Source: Candidatus Contendibacter sp.
GTDB lineage: Bacteria > Pseudomonadota > Gammaproteobacteria > Competibacterales > Competibacteraceae
Assembly (NCBI GenBank): GCA_029624765.1
Contig: JARSSO010000015.1
Location: 62,001-126,000 of the forward strand
Direction: 5' to 3'
DNA: 64,000 bases
A model generated the notes under the pieces. The model saw only the letters and a program-made list of their open reading frames with translations. It was not told the DNA's origin and did not search any database. The translations under genes and the position numbers were made by a program. Of the stretch, positions 1 through 8,194 are shown in pieces. How positions within the stretch are numbered: the stretch's first letter is position 1; each line of letters starts with the position of its first letter.

Positions 1-192
1 GGCCACCCCCGCCTCGGCCAGGGCCCGGGCTTGCGCCCGCTCGACCGCGCTGGTCGCCAGCCGGGTTTCGACCCGCATCGAATAGGCGAAGCCGCCGGCC
101 ATCACCGCCAGCAGCGTCACGATCCACAGCACGATGACCAGCACCATGCCGCGCTGGCCAGCCGGGCGTTCGGGAAGGTTGACGCCGTTCAT
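1..192 (-). CDS. gspK: Type II secretion minor pseudopilin GspK (N-terminal part, cut by window edge)
   Basis: The 64 visible codons encode a short basic leader, the block GQRGMVLVIVLWIVTLLAV, and then an Arg/Ala-rich helix. This is the N-terminal signature of GspK, the large minor pseudopilin that caps the type II secretion pseudopilus with GspI and GspJ. The pattern is a prepilin-type leader followed by one membrane helix. The ATG (190-192) overlaps the gspJ stop as ATGA, the same arrangement seen at gspJ/gspI, which supports the start. The rest of the gene lies beyond the left edge. The GspK-specific Ca-binding and alpha-helical domains cannot be checked here. Confidence 0.85.
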   Translation of the reverse strand, partial: MNGVNLPERPAGQRGMVLVIVLWIVTLLAVMAGGFAYSMRVETRLATSAVERAQARALAEAGVA

Positions 193-803
193 CGCGGTAA
201 TCCCTCGCTCAGCGCCACCACCAGATCGGGCCAGGGCTGGTCTTGCAGAGCCAAATTCAGACGCACCAGCAACGGCCGCCGCTCCAGACTGGTCCATTGG
301 GAGCGCCATTGCGGACGGGGATCGTCGTCGCGCTCGGAACCGAAATAGGCCCATTCGACACCGGCGACGCCTTCCAACAGCACGGTTTCCCGCTCCTGGC
401 CGGCATTCGGATCCGCGGGCAGATACGGCCGCCAGCGGATCCACAACCGGCCATCGCCGCCCTCGATTCGCACCCGATACAATCCGCCCTGTCCCAATTG
501 CGCCAGCATCGGAGCGACGAACTCGATATGGTTCGCTTCACCGGCGAACACCACGATTTTTTCCTGCCGGTCGTTGGTCCAGTAAACGGTCAGGGACTGC
601 GCCAACTGGCGGCGGAGAAACTCTTCCGCCAGGCGCAGCCGGTTGGTGGCCTCGGCGCGGGCCTCGCCGCTGTCCCAGCCGTTCAGCCCCAGCCGCAGGC
701 CGCTGTACAGCAACACCAGCACCAGTCCGGTCAGAGTGATGGCGACCACCAGCTCCAGCAAGGTGAAACCGCGCTGCGCGCGGCGCCAGCGCGCGGCGGT
801 CAT
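189..803 (-). CDS. gspJ: Type II secretion minor pseudopilin GspJ
   Basis: 204 aa from the ATG at 801-803. The N-terminus MTAARWRRAQRGFTLLELVV has a basic leader, the G/FTLLE prepilin-peptidase cleavage context with Glu at mature position 5, and a hydrophobic helix. The downstream sequence, with blocks such as GLNGWDSGEARAEATNRLRL and a C-terminal VRLNLAL strand, fits GspJ. The reading frame stays open a further 35 codons upstream, but the ATG forms a TGA/ATG overlap with gspI and places the leader correctly, so the longer form is rejected. It probably acts with GspI and GspK at the pseudopilus tip in the periplasm. Confidence 0.9.
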   Translation of the reverse strand: MTAARWRRAQRGFTLLELVVAITLTGLVLVLLYSGLRLGLNGWDSGEARAEATNRLRLAEEFLRRQLAQSLTVYWTNDRQEKIVVFAGEANHIEFVAPMLAQLGQGGLYRVRIEGGDGRLWIRWRPYLPADPNAGQERETVLLEGVAGVEWAYFGSERDDDPRPQWRSQWTSLERRPLLVRLNLALQDQPWPDLVVALSEGLPR

Positions 804-1213
804 CCGCGCGCCCCCGGCGCTTCCAGCGGCGTCAGGCGCACGGTTTCCAGCACCACCGAGCGAGTTGGCGTCGGACCGCCCCAGAACACCTCGACGCTGA
901 CGCGCCAAGCCCGCATCCGGGTTTTTTCGGGGTCCGGGATGTTTTCGGCGTAGGTGCTCACCGCGCCGCGCCAGGAAAACCGGTCGTTGATCGGGCCTGC
1001 GCGCACGCCTTCGCTCAGCGGCGCTTCGCGGCCGTAGGCGGCCAGGATCGATTCGGCGTACAGGGTCGCCTGGGTGTAATCGTCCGCCACGCCGGCATTG
1101 CGCAACCCGGTGGCGAAGACTTGCAACAGCACGCCGAGCGAGATGCTGAGGATGGCGAACGCCACCAGCACTTCCAGCAGGGAAAAGCCCCGCTGACCGC
1201 TTCGACCGCTCAT
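800..1213 (-). CDS. gspI: Type II secretion minor pseudopilin GspI
   Basis: 137 aa. The N-terminus MSGRSGQRGFSLLEVLVAFA is a textbook class III signal: basic leader, G/F cleavage site, Glu at mature position 5, then a single transmembrane helix. Size and position between gspH and gspJ identify it as GspI, which nucleates the pseudopilus tip complex with GspJ and GspK. The start overlaps the gspH stop (1210-1213), and its own stop overlaps the gspJ start, so translation is probably coupled along the operon. Confidence 0.9.
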   Translation of the reverse strand: MSGRSGQRGFSLLEVLVAFAILSISLGVLLQVFATGLRNAGVADDYTQATLYAESILAAYGREAPLSEGVRAGPINDRFSWRGAVSTYAENIPDPEKTRMRAWRVSVEVFWGGPTPTRSVVLETVRLTPLEAPGARG

Positions 1214-1683
1214 GGCTGAACTTCCCGTTCGACGATGGCGATAGCGCCGGTCAGCCAGTCCACGTTCACCTGGTAGGCCAGTTTCGGGCCGCTGACGGTG
1301 ATATGGCCGCCGGTGGAACTGCCGTCGGGAAAGAAGCGGATATTGCCGGTCGCGCCGTCGATCAATTCGGACTGGGCGGTGTAGAGCTTGAGCGCCACGC
1401 TCTCCGGCAGCGCGACGACGCGCGGATCGCCAGTCACGCCGAAACGATGTCCCGCCAGGTCAAGCGTCAGTACCGCCTCATGCTGGCGAGTGATCGCCTC
1501 GTTGCGGGCGCCGCGCAAGCCGGCGGCCAGTTGCCGGGCCGCGCCGCGCAGTTCGGTGGCGCCGCTCATGCCCGATAGCAGCGGCGGCACCAGCGCCACC
1601 AGCAATACGCCGATCACCAGCGCGACCAGAATTTCCAGCAGGGTGAACCCTCGCTGCCGCCGCGCGGTCGTCGCCACGTCCAC
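1210..1683 (-). CDS. gspH: Type II secretion pseudopilin GspH
   Basis: 157 aa with N-terminus MDVATTARRQRGFTLLEILV, a prepilin-peptidase site with Glu at mature position 5. The body contains a stretch of the ARQLAAGLRGARNEAI type, common in GspH/FimT-like pseudopilins, and a C-terminal strand ending in VDWLTGAIAIVER. It sits 7 bp after gspG. As a minor pseudopilin it should link the GspG shaft to the I/J/K tip. FimT-family pilins of type IV pili share this fold, but the operon context decides for GspH. Confidence 0.88.
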   Translation of the reverse strand: MDVATTARRQRGFTLLEILVALVIGVLLVALVPPLLSGMSGATELRGAARQLAAGLRGARNEAITRQHEAVLTLDLAGHRFGVTGDPRVVALPESVALKLYTAQSELIDGATGNIRFFPDGSSTGGHITVSGPKLAYQVNVDWLTGAIAIVEREVQP

Positions 1684-1690
1684 CGGGTGC

Positions 1691-2125
1691 TTACAACCAG
1701 CTCACCACGTCCTGATTCTCGCCCTCGCCGCCCTCGGCGTTGTCGGCGCCCAGCGAATAGAGATCGAATGCGCCCCCGTGCTGACCCGGAGCACGGTATT
1801 GGTAATCGTTGCCCCAGGGATCCTTGGGAATAGTATTCTTCCGCAGGTAGGGACCGTTCCAGCGGGCGGCGCCCGAGGGTTGCACGACCAGCGCCGCCAG
1901 ACCCTCGGCGCTGTTGGGATAGCGGCCCATGTCCAGCCGAAAGGCGTCCAGCGCGGTGCTGAAATCCTCGATTTGCAGCTTGGCGGCCTTGGTGTTCGCG
2001 CCGCCCAGGTACCTGATGACCTGTGGCCCGACCAGCCCAGCCAGCAGGCCAAGGATGACCAGCACCACCAACAGCTCGATCAAGGTAAAGCCGCGGGGGC
2101 GGCGCTTGTGGGTTTGCAGTTTCAT
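1691..2125 (-). CDS. gspG: Type II secretion major pseudopilin GspG
   Basis: 144 aa, the usual size. The leader MKLQTHKRRPRG is followed by FTLIELLVVLVILGLLAGLV, the conserved major-pseudopilin helix with Glu at mature position 5. The C-terminal half has the GspG hallmarks: MGRYPNSAEGLAALV, WNGPYLRK, IPKDPWGNDYQY and the late DLYSLGADN segment that contributes to the calcium site. It forms the shaft of the periplasmic pseudopilus. It lies 46 bp after gspF, a slightly larger gap than elsewhere in the operon, as expected for the most abundant product. Confidence 0.95.
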   Translation of the reverse strand: MKLQTHKRRPRGFTLIELLVVLVILGLLAGLVGPQVIRYLGGANTKAAKLQIEDFSTALDAFRLDMGRYPNSAEGLAALVVQPSGAARWNGPYLRKNTIPKDPWGNDYQYRAPGQHGGAFDLYSLGADNAEGGEGENQDVVSWL

Positions 2126-2171
2126 CGGTCGCCTACTCTGATAAATTCAAATTCGCCAGTCATGCCAGTAT

Positions 2172-3392
2172 TCAAAACGCCAGTTCGTTCAGGCTGAGGA
2201 TCGCCACCAGGATCGACATGATGATGCTGGCAATGATCACGCCCAGTCCCAGAATCAAGGCGGGCTCCAGCAGCGTCAACATCCGCTTGACGGCGGTTTG
2301 CACCTCGCCGTCGTAGGTGTCGGCGACCTGCAACAACATTTCCTGCAACTGGCCGGTCTCCTCGCCCACCCGGATCATCTGGACCGCGAGCTTGGGAAAA
2401 ACCTCGGACTCCAACAACGGATCGGCCAGGCCGCGCCCGGTCTTGACGTGTTCGGCCACCTCGCCCAGCGCCGCCACCAGAACCTGATTGCTCAGGGTTT
2501 CCCGGACGATGGTCAGGGCATTCAACAGGGACACCCCATTGCCGAGCAGGGTTCCCAGGGTGCGCGACAGCCGGGCGGTCTCCACCCGGGCGATCAGGTC
2601 GCCGAACAGCGGCAGGCGCAGAAATCCGCGATCCCAGCGCAGGCGGCTTTCCGGTCGGCTCAACTGTCGACGGACGGCCGCCACGATCAGGCCGATCACG
2701 ATCACGCCGACCCACCAGTAATGGCGGAACCCATCGCCGACGGCGATGACGATCTGCGTGGCCAGCGGCAGCGCCTTGCCCGCGTCGGCGAACAGGCGCT
2801 GGAACTGGGGCACCACGAAGGTCAGCAGGATGATGACCGACAATGCCGCTACCGTCAGCAGGATGGTGGGATAGATCAGGGCCGAGGTCACCGTCTCCCG
2901 CAACGCCCGCGACCGCTCCAGAAACTCGGTCAGCCGCTTGAGCACCGCTTCCAGCGCGCCGCCCGCCTCCCCGGCGCGGATCATGTTCAGATAAAAGCGC
3001 GAGAAAGCGCCCTGCGCTTCCAGGGCGTCGGCCAGCGACGACCCGCCCCGCACCTTTTCCTGCACCCGCTCCAGCAGCGCCTTGGTTCGCTCGTCCCCGG
3101 CCACGCCGATGAGGATGGTCAGCGCCCGGTCCAGCGGCAAGCCGGCGTTCAGCAGGCTGGACAATTGCTGGGTCAGGAGCATGATCGATTTTTGCGAGAT
3201 TGACCGACGCTGGCTGAACAGAGGCTGACCGAGACCGCCGCGCAACCAGCCCCTCTTGACCTCGGCGACCGACAAGGGCAGCAAGCCCTGATCGCGCAGG
3301 TGCTCGACGGCGGCTTCCGGCGACGCGGCGTCCAGCTCCTCGCGCAGCGTTTCGCCGACGGCGTCCACCGCCTCGTAGCGATAGCGCGGCAC
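2172..3392 (-). CDS. gspF: Type II secretion inner-membrane platform protein GspF
   Basis: 406 aa, the normal length. It starts with GTG (3390-3392) two bases after the gspE stop; the beginning PRYRYEAVDAVGE is the family N-terminus. There are two repeated cytoplasmic GspF domains (roughly residues 70-190 and 270-390) and three membrane helices near residues 170-195, 218-240 and 375-400. The blocks LLNAGLPLDRALTIL and GEETGQLQEMLLQVAD are typical. GspF is the polytopic core of the assembly platform and contacts the GspE ATPase and GspL. It is in an operon with gspE upstream and gspG downstream. Confidence 0.95.
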   Translation of the reverse strand: MPRYRYEAVDAVGETLREELDAASPEAAVEHLRDQGLLPLSVAEVKRGWLRGGLGQPLFSQRRSISQKSIMLLTQQLSSLLNAGLPLDRALTILIGVAGDERTKALLERVQEKVRGGSSLADALEAQGAFSRFYLNMIRAGEAGGALEAVLKRLTEFLERSRALRETVTSALIYPTILLTVAALSVIILLTFVVPQFQRLFADAGKALPLATQIVIAVGDGFRHYWWVGVIVIGLIVAAVRRQLSRPESRLRWDRGFLRLPLFGDLIARVETARLSRTLGTLLGNGVSLLNALTIVRETLSNQVLVAALGEVAEHVKTGRGLADPLLESEVFPKLAVQMIRVGEETGQLQEMLLQVADTYDGEVQTAVKRMLTLLEPALILGLGVIIASIIMSILVAILSLNELAF

Positions 3393-3393
3393 C

Positions 3394-5142
3394 TTACGTC
3401 TCCTGTTCCTGCTGGGTGGTCACCCGCAGCACTTCCTCGATGGTGGTCAGCCCGGCGACCGCCTTGCGCAAACCGTCCTCGTACATGGTGTCCATCCCCT
3501 CCTTCTGGGCCTCGGCTTGCAGTTCGGTGGCGTCGGCGTGCTTGAGCACCATGCGCCGCAACGGATCGCTCATCGCCAGGAATTCCATGATCGCCGCCCG
3601 GCCCCGGTAACCGGTTCCGCCGCACTGCTCGCAGCCGACCGCTTTATATAAGGTAATCCCGCTGTCGTCACCCCCGGTTCCTCTTCCGCTAGAGGCGGGG
3701 AAAGACCGCTCGCCGGTTTCGATAAATCGATCCAGGCGCATTTCCTCGACCAGTTCCGGCAGCGCAACGTAAGGTTGACGACACTGCGCGCAGAGCAGGC
3801 GCACCAGCCGCTGCGCCAGGATGCCGTTGATGGTCGAGGTCAGCAGATAATCTTCCACCCCCATGTCAAGCAGGCGGGTGATGCTGCCGGCGGCGTCGTT
3901 GGTATGCAGGGTGGATAGCACCAGATGGCCGGTCAGCGCCGACTGCACGGCAATACCGGCGGTTTCCAGGTCGCGCATCTCGCCGATCATGATCACGTCT
4001 GGGTCCTGACGGACGATGGCCCGCAGGGCATTGGCGAAATTCAGATTGATCTGCGGCTTGATCTGAATCTGATTGATGCCTTCCAACTGGTATTCCACCG
4101 GGTCTTCGACGGTGAGGATTTTCCGCTCCGGGGTGTTGAGCGTTTGCAGGGCGGTGTACAGCGTGGTGGTCTTGCCGCTGCCGGTCGGGCCGGTGACCAG
4201 GATGATGCCATGGGGCAAGTGCAACACGTCCAGGAATCGCTTGAGAGTGCGCGGGCTGAAACCCAGGACCTCGAAATCCAGCACCACGCTCGCCTTGTCG
4301 AGGATGCGCATGACCACGCTTTCGCCCCACAACGTCGGCACGGTGGACACGCGCAAATCGATTTCCTTGCCCTGCGCCCGCAACTGAATCCGTCCGTCCT
4401 GCGGCAACCGCCGCTCGGCGATGTTCAGCTTGGCCATGATCTTGATGCGGGAGATGACCGCCGCCGACAGCCGCGAAGGGGGCGACTCCACCTCGCGCAA
4501 CACGCCGTCCACCCGGTAGCGGACCTTGAGCCGGTTCTCGAACGGTTCGATGTGGATATCCGAAGCCCGCGATTCCACCGCGCGGGCGATCATCAGGTTG
4601 ACCAGGCGAATGACCGGCGCTTCGCTGGCCAAGTCCTTGAGATGCTGAATTTGCTCCTCGTCGGTCAGATTGTCGGCCAGACCGATGGCATCCACGATCT
4701 GGCCCATCGCCGAGCGACCGCTACCGTACAACCGTTCGAATGCCGCCTCCAGTTCCGAGGGAATGCCCACGCGCGGCGTGATGGTCTTGCCGGTGGCCAG
4801 TCGCAGCGCCGTCAGTACGTAATCGTCGGTCGGGTTGGACATCGCCACCGTCAACCCCCGGTCGTCCTCGAACAGGGGGATGACCCGCGACTCCTTGAGA
4901 AAGCGCGGCGAGACGCCGCCGTTGGTCGCCGAGGTTTCGGGGTAGTCGCCGGGCCGAACCAGCGGCAGGTTCAAGTGCGCGGCCAGCGCCTCGGCCAGGT
5001 CGCGCTCGGACACCAGCCCCAGCTTGATCAGCAGGGTATCCAGTCCCTCGCCGGTACCTTCCCGCACCCGCCGGGCGCGCTGCAAATCGGCATCGGCCAG
5101 TTTCTGGCGCTCGACCAGTAATTCGCCAAGATCGATGGACAT
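3394..5142 (-). CDS. gspE: Type II secretion ATPase GspE
   Basis: 582 aa from the ATG at 5140-5142 (MSIDLGELLV). The frame is open 21 codons further up, but that stretch is not family-like. The N-terminal N1/N2 domain contacts GspL. The ATPase core has Walker A GPTGSGKTTT near residue 316, an Asp-box-like EDPVEYQ, Walker B IMIGEMRDLETA and a His-box LSTLHTNDA. The C-terminal metal-binding CM domain has two Cys pairs (LLCAQC and VGCEQC). Between those pairs, about residues 479-491 are encoded by a REP-like palindrome (3668-3704) that seems to have entered the gene in frame. Powers pseudopilus assembly from the cytoplasm. Confidence 0.95.
   Translation of the reverse strand: MSIDLGELLVERQKLADADLQRARRVREGTGEGLDTLLIKLGLVSERDLAEALAAHLNLPLVRPGDYPETSATNGGVSPRFLKESRVIPLFEDDRGLTVAMSNPTDDYVLTALRLATGKTITPRVGIPSELEAAFERLYGSGRSAMGQIVDAIGLADNLTDEEQIQHLKDLASEAPVIRLVNLMIARAVESRASDIHIEPFENRLKVRYRVDGVLREVESPPSRLSAAVISRIKIMAKLNIAERRLPQDGRIQLRAQGKEIDLRVSTVPTLWGESVVMRILDKASVVLDFEVLGFSPRTLKRFLDVLHLPHGIILVTGPTGSGKTTTLYTALQTLNTPERKILTVEDPVEYQLEGINQIQIKPQINLNFANALRAIVRQDPDVIMIGEMRDLETAGIAVQSALTGHLVLSTLHTNDAAGSITRLLDMGVEDYLLTSTINGILAQRLVRLLCAQCRQPYVALPELVEEMRLDRFIETGERSFPASSGRGTGGDDSGITLYKAVGCEQCGGTGYRGRAAIMEFLAMSDPLRRMVLKHADATELQAEAQKEGMDTMYEDGLRKAVAGLTTIEEVLRVTTQQEQET
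3668..3704. repeat. REP-like imperfect palindrome inside gspE
   Basis: Read on the minus strand, this stretch aligns closely with the element at about 36892-36927: a C-rich arm, a GCGG turn, a purine-rich arm and then a GGGGGTGA tail. It is in frame and encodes a short Ser/Gly-rich loop (about FPASSGRGTGGDD) between the two Cys pairs of GspE. Family members are variable in length at this point, so the insertion could be tolerated. The repeat assignment is by eye. Confidence 0.45.
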
Positions 5143-5162
5143 GGGCAAGGTCAATGTTGGGG

Positions 5163-6041
5163 TCAGGCGCCGGACGCCAACAACGCCGCCAGCCCCGCTT
5201 GCCATGGGCGCGGCTGGATACCGAACCGGGCGGCCAGCCTGGCGCAGTCCAGCACCGAATTGACGGGGCGGGCCGATGGCAGGGGGTAGTCGGTGGTGGC
5301 GATGGCGGTGACGGTGTGGACGGAAAGCGGCTCGCGCTCGCGGGCCATTGCGACGATCGCGCTGGCGAAGCCGTGCCAGGTGGTGGCCGGTTCGCCGCGG
5401 TAATGATAGACACCCCAGGCATCGCGGGCATCGATTTCGGCGACCCGGCCCGCCAGTTCCAGCAGGACGTCGGCGATGTCGCCGGCGAAGGTCGGACAGC
5501 CGTATTGATCGGCGACCACTCGCAGTTCCTCGCGTTCCCGCGCCAGCCGCAGGATGGTCTTGACGAAGTTGTGACCGTGTACCCCGAACACCCAGCTCAC
5601 CCGCAGGATCAGGTGGCGGGGCAGCAATTGACGCACGGCCTCGTCGCCCGCCAGCTTGCTGGTGCCGTACACGCCCAGCGGTCCGGTCGGATCGTCCTCG
5701 ACGTAGGGACCGGGCTTGGCGCCGTCGTACACGTAGTCGGTGGAAATATGCAGCAACGGGATTTTCAGACGGGCGCAGGCGGCGGCCAGATGGGCGGGAC
5801 CGTCGCGGTTGACGGCGAACGCCAGCGCCGGTTCCTGTTCCGCCCTGTCCACGGCGGTGTAGGCCGCCGCGTTGATCACGACCTCCGCGCCGCTGGCGGT
5901 CAGTTCCCGATCCACGGCGGCTGCATCGGTGATGTCCAGTTCGGCCACGTCCCAGCCCAGCATGTCGTGACCGAGGCGGGACGCGCGCCGGGTTAGTTCC
6001 CAGCCCACCTGACCCTTAGCCCCGATGACGAGAATTCGCAT
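5163..6041 (-). CDS. rfbD: dTDP-4-dehydrorhamnose reductase
   Basis: 292 aa. It reduces dTDP-4-keto-L-rhamnose to dTDP-L-rhamnose with NAD(P)H, the last step of the pathway. The N-terminal Rossmann motif is GAKGQVG (residues 7-13). HISTDYVYDG (98-107) and YGTSK (Tyr125, Lys129) form the short-chain-dehydrogenase catalytic centre. The C-terminal substrate-binding part is complete. A ribosome-binding GAGGAC sits inside the end of rfbC, 3 bp before the gene boundary. It forms one operon with rfbA and rfbC and is followed 20 bp later by gspE. Also known as rmlD. Confidence 0.95.
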   Translation of the reverse strand: MRILVIGAKGQVGWELTRRASRLGHDMLGWDVAELDITDAAAVDRELTASGAEVVINAAAYTAVDRAEQEPALAFAVNRDGPAHLAAACARLKIPLLHISTDYVYDGAKPGPYVEDDPTGPLGVYGTSKLAGDEAVRQLLPRHLILRVSWVFGVHGHNFVKTILRLAREREELRVVADQYGCPTFAGDIADVLLELAGRVAEIDARDAWGVYHYRGEPATTWHGFASAIVAMAREREPLSVHTVTAIATTDYPLPSARPVNSVLDCARLAARFGIQPRPWQAGLAALLASGA

Positions 6042-6044
6042 GAC

Positions 6045-6602
6045 TCAGTCCTCGTAAACCGGTAGGTTTTCGGGCGCCTGCGCGTGCAACCGGGGATTTT
6101 GCTGGTCCTTGGCCGACAGCGACACCTCCCGCAGCGGCCATTCGATGCCGATCGCCGGATCGTCCCAGGCGATGCCGCGCTCCGACGGGGGATGGTAGTA
6201 GTCGGTGCATTTGTAGAAGAAGTCCGCCTCGTCCGACACCACGCAAAACCCGTGCGCGAAACCCGGCGGGACATACAATTGCCGATGAGCGACGTCGTCC
6301 AGGATGCAGCCGTACCAGCGGCCGAAGCTCGGCGAACCCGGACGAATGTCCACCGCCACGTCGAACACCGCCCCGCGCGTCACCCAAACCAGCTTGCCCT
6401 GGGGCTGGATCAATTGATAGTGCAGACCGCGCAGCACGCCCCGGCGGGAGCGCGAATGGTTGTCCTGAACGAAGCGTTCGGGCAGGCCGGCTTCGCGGTA
6501 GCGCGCCGCCTGCCAGGTTTCCATGAAGAAACCCCGCGCGTCGCCGAATACCTTCGGTTCCAGCAGCAGCACGCCGGGCAGGCCGGTTTCGATCACCTTC
6601 AC
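6045..6602 (-). CDS. rfbC: dTDP-4-dehydrorhamnose 3,5-epimerase
   Basis: 185 aa with a GTG start at 6600-6602 that overlaps the rfbA stop as GTGA. The frame is open far upstream, but only over rfbA, so the longer reading is a shadow. Cupin-fold epimerase: catalytic His61 lies in RGLHYQ, and further signatures are [28 protein letters not shown] and YKCTDYY, whose Tyr residues line the active site. It converts dTDP-4-keto-6-deoxyglucose to the L-rhamno keto form. The length is standard. Also known as rmlC. Confidence 0.95.
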   Translation of the reverse strand: MKVIETGLPGVLLLEPKVFGDARGFFMETWQAARYREAGLPERFVQDNHSRSRRGVLRGLHYQLIQPQGKLVWVTRGAVFDVAVDIRPGSPSFGRWYGCILDDVAHRQLYVPPGFAHGFCVVSDEADFFYKCTDYYHPPSERGIAWDDPAIGIEWPLREVSLSAKDQQNPRLHAQAPENLPVYED

Positions 6603-7483
6603 GATGCAATTCTCCGATCCAGCAGTTCCAACAGGTATTGACCGTAGCCACTCTTGGCCAGCGGCTCGGCCAGGCGGGTCAATTGCGCGTCGTCGATGAA
6701 GCCCATCCGCCAGGCCACTTCCTCGGGACAAGCGACCTTCAAGCCTTGCCGTTGTTCCACCACTTGCACGAAATGAGCCGCCGCCAACAACGATTCGTGG
6801 GTGCCGGTGTCCAGCCAGGCGTAGCCGCGCCCCAGCAATTCGACGTTCAACGCGCCGCGTTCCAGGTAAACCTTGTTGACATCGGTGATTTCCAGTTCGC
6901 CGCGCGGCGAGGGGCGAATGTTCCTGGCCACGTTCACCACGTCGTTGTCGTAAAAATACAGGCCGGTCACCGCGTAATTGGACTTGGGATTTTTCGGTTT
7001 TTCCTCGATATCCATCGCCCGGCCGTTGGCGTCGAAACTGACCACGCCGTAGCGTTCCGGGTCGCGCACGTAATAACCGAACACCGTGGCTCCCCGCTCG
7101 CGGCCGGCGGCCCGGCGCAACACCGCCGACAGTCCTTGTCCATAATAAATGTTGTCGCCGAGGATCAGGCAGGCCGGATCGCGCCCGATGAACGTCTCGC
7201 CGATCAGGAAGGCTTGCGCCAGCCCGTCGGGACTGGGCTGGACCGCGTACTGGAAGTTCACGCCCCACTGGCTCCCATCGCCCAGCAGGGTTTGGTACGC
7301 CTCCTGGTCGCGCGGGGTGGTGATGACGAGAATGTCCCGGACCGCTGCCAGCAGCAGGGTGGCGATCGGGTAATAGATCATCGGTTTGTCGTAGACCGGC
7401 ATGAGTTGTTTGCTGACCGTGAGCGTCAGCGGGTGCAGCCGGGTGCCGGAGCCGCCGGCGAGAATGATGCCCTTGTAAGCCAT
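6599..7483 (-). CDS. rfbA: Glucose-1-phosphate thymidylyltransferase
   Basis: 294 aa. It activates glucose-1-phosphate with dTTP to dTDP-glucose, the first step of dTDP-rhamnose synthesis. The N-terminal nucleotide-binding motif is [16 protein letters not shown], followed by KPMIYYPI, and the metal-binding region is [10 protein letters not shown] near residue 110. The sequence is complete and collinear with RmlA. It is the first gene of the visible rfbA-rfbC-rfbD unit. The dehydratase gene rfbB, usually next to it, is not in this window. No strong Shine-Dalgarno is seen at the ATG. Also known as rmlA. Confidence 0.95.
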   Translation of the reverse strand: MAYKGIILAGGSGTRLHPLTLTVSKQLMPVYDKPMIYYPIATLLLAAVRDILVITTPRDQEAYQTLLGDGSQWGVNFQYAVQPSPDGLAQAFLIGETFIGRDPACLILGDNIYYGQGLSAVLRRAAGRERGATVFGYYVRDPERYGVVSFDANGRAMDIEEKPKNPKSNYAVTGLYFYDNDVVNVARNIRPSPRGELEITDVNKVYLERGALNVELLGRGYAWLDTGTHESLLAAAHFVQVVEQRQGLKVACPEEVAWRMGFIDDAQLTRLAEPLAKSGYGQYLLELLDRRIAS

Positions 7484-7836
7484 GGGTATGCGTTGCGAAT
7501 TTGTAGGGTCGGGATCGAAAGCGCGATTCTAAAGGTATTTTCCGGGGGGTGTACTGATTTCCATATCTAACCAAGGTTCAAGCCACTGCCTTCCAGGCTG
7601 TCGATCCCACATCTTGATTGATTGAGAGAACTATTTAACCACCTGAATAATAGATGTTTTTCGAGCCTTCGAAACCGCTTGCCGAGTGGAAGTCTTGCGG
7701 CTTAGCATCCTGGAACGACTGGATCTGACCTTGGCGTTGTACCTGGTGGTCGGGATGGGTGAGAGCTAAAGCAGTTTTTGCCGGTTCGGATTGTGGAGCC
7801 ATTCGCTTTGGGGAGCGAAGGATCAGGCGTTCAAGA
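7484..7836. other. Intergenic stretch, lower GC, with a transposase relic
   Basis: 353 bp between rfbA and the monooxygenase-like gene, visibly richer in A/T than its neighbours. The only coding trace found is the plus-strand transposase relic at 7647-7769. The promoter for the rfbA operon should lie near 7490-7600 on the minus strand, but no convincing -35/-10 pair was found. The open reading frames on the minus strand look like chance. Confidence 0.5.
7647..7769 (+). pseudogene. Relic of an IS4-type (Tn5-like) transposase C-terminus
   Basis: The frame starting after the stop at 7644-7646 reads IIDVFRAFETACRVEVLRL, then SILERLDLTLALYLVV, and ends at 7769. This follows the conserved C-terminal pattern of Tn5/IS4-type transposases (IEVFFRVLKSGCRVE...L..ERLE.ALALYLVVAWRI) from memory. 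There is no start codon, the N-terminal catalytic part is missing, and the frame is lost just after LYLVV. No terminal inverted repeats were identified. It marks an old insertion between the rhamnose operon and the GST region. Confidence 0.6.
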
Positions 7837-8136
7837 TTACCCGATCCACTCATAACGCTGAACATCCGGCCTGGCGGCCAGCAATCCCGACGCTTGGGCA
7901 AAAGCCTTTTGGATGTGGGTGGATTGCATGTGCTGATCGATGGCGGCAGCGTCGGCCCACTCTTCAACAAAGGTAAAATCGGTTGGGTTTTGCTGATTCC
8001 GGAGCAGGTAATAGCGGAGGCAGCCTGCTTCCTGACGGGTTGGCCCTAAGAGTGTTTCAAGGACGGCCCGTAATTCGACAACCTTGTCCGGCCTGGCGGT
8101 GATGCGGGCGACAATGTGAATCGACGATGGCTTCAT
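7837..8136 (-). CDS. Antibiotic biosynthesis monooxygenase (ABM) domain protein
   Basis: 99 aa from the ATG at 8134-8136, which has GAGGAA about 7 nt upstream. A longer frame reaching 8205 would overlap the upstream gene and is rejected. The sequence has the ABM dimeric ferredoxin-like fold pattern: HIVARITARPDKVVELRAVL, then EAGCLRYYLLRNQQNPTDFTF, EEWADAAAIDQHMQS and HIQKAF. Family members include YgiN-type quinol monooxygenases and many uncharacterised small oxygenases; no substrate can be inferred. It is transcribed with the GST gene 58 bp upstream, which suggests a shared role in handling reactive small molecules. Confidence 0.8.
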   Translation of the reverse strand: MKPSSIHIVARITARPDKVVELRAVLETLLGPTRQEAGCLRYYLLRNQQNPTDFTFVEEWADAAAIDQHMQSTHIQKAFAQASGLLAARPDVQRYEWIG

Positions 8137-8194
8137 GGAGGTTTCCTCAAAAATCGATGCTTGTGCTTGTGATTCTGACTGCATGGGGGATGGG

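Noticed and set aside
5143..5205. Longer GspE start
   Set aside because: The 21 extra residues are not family-like; the ATG at 5142 begins the conserved GspE N-domain.
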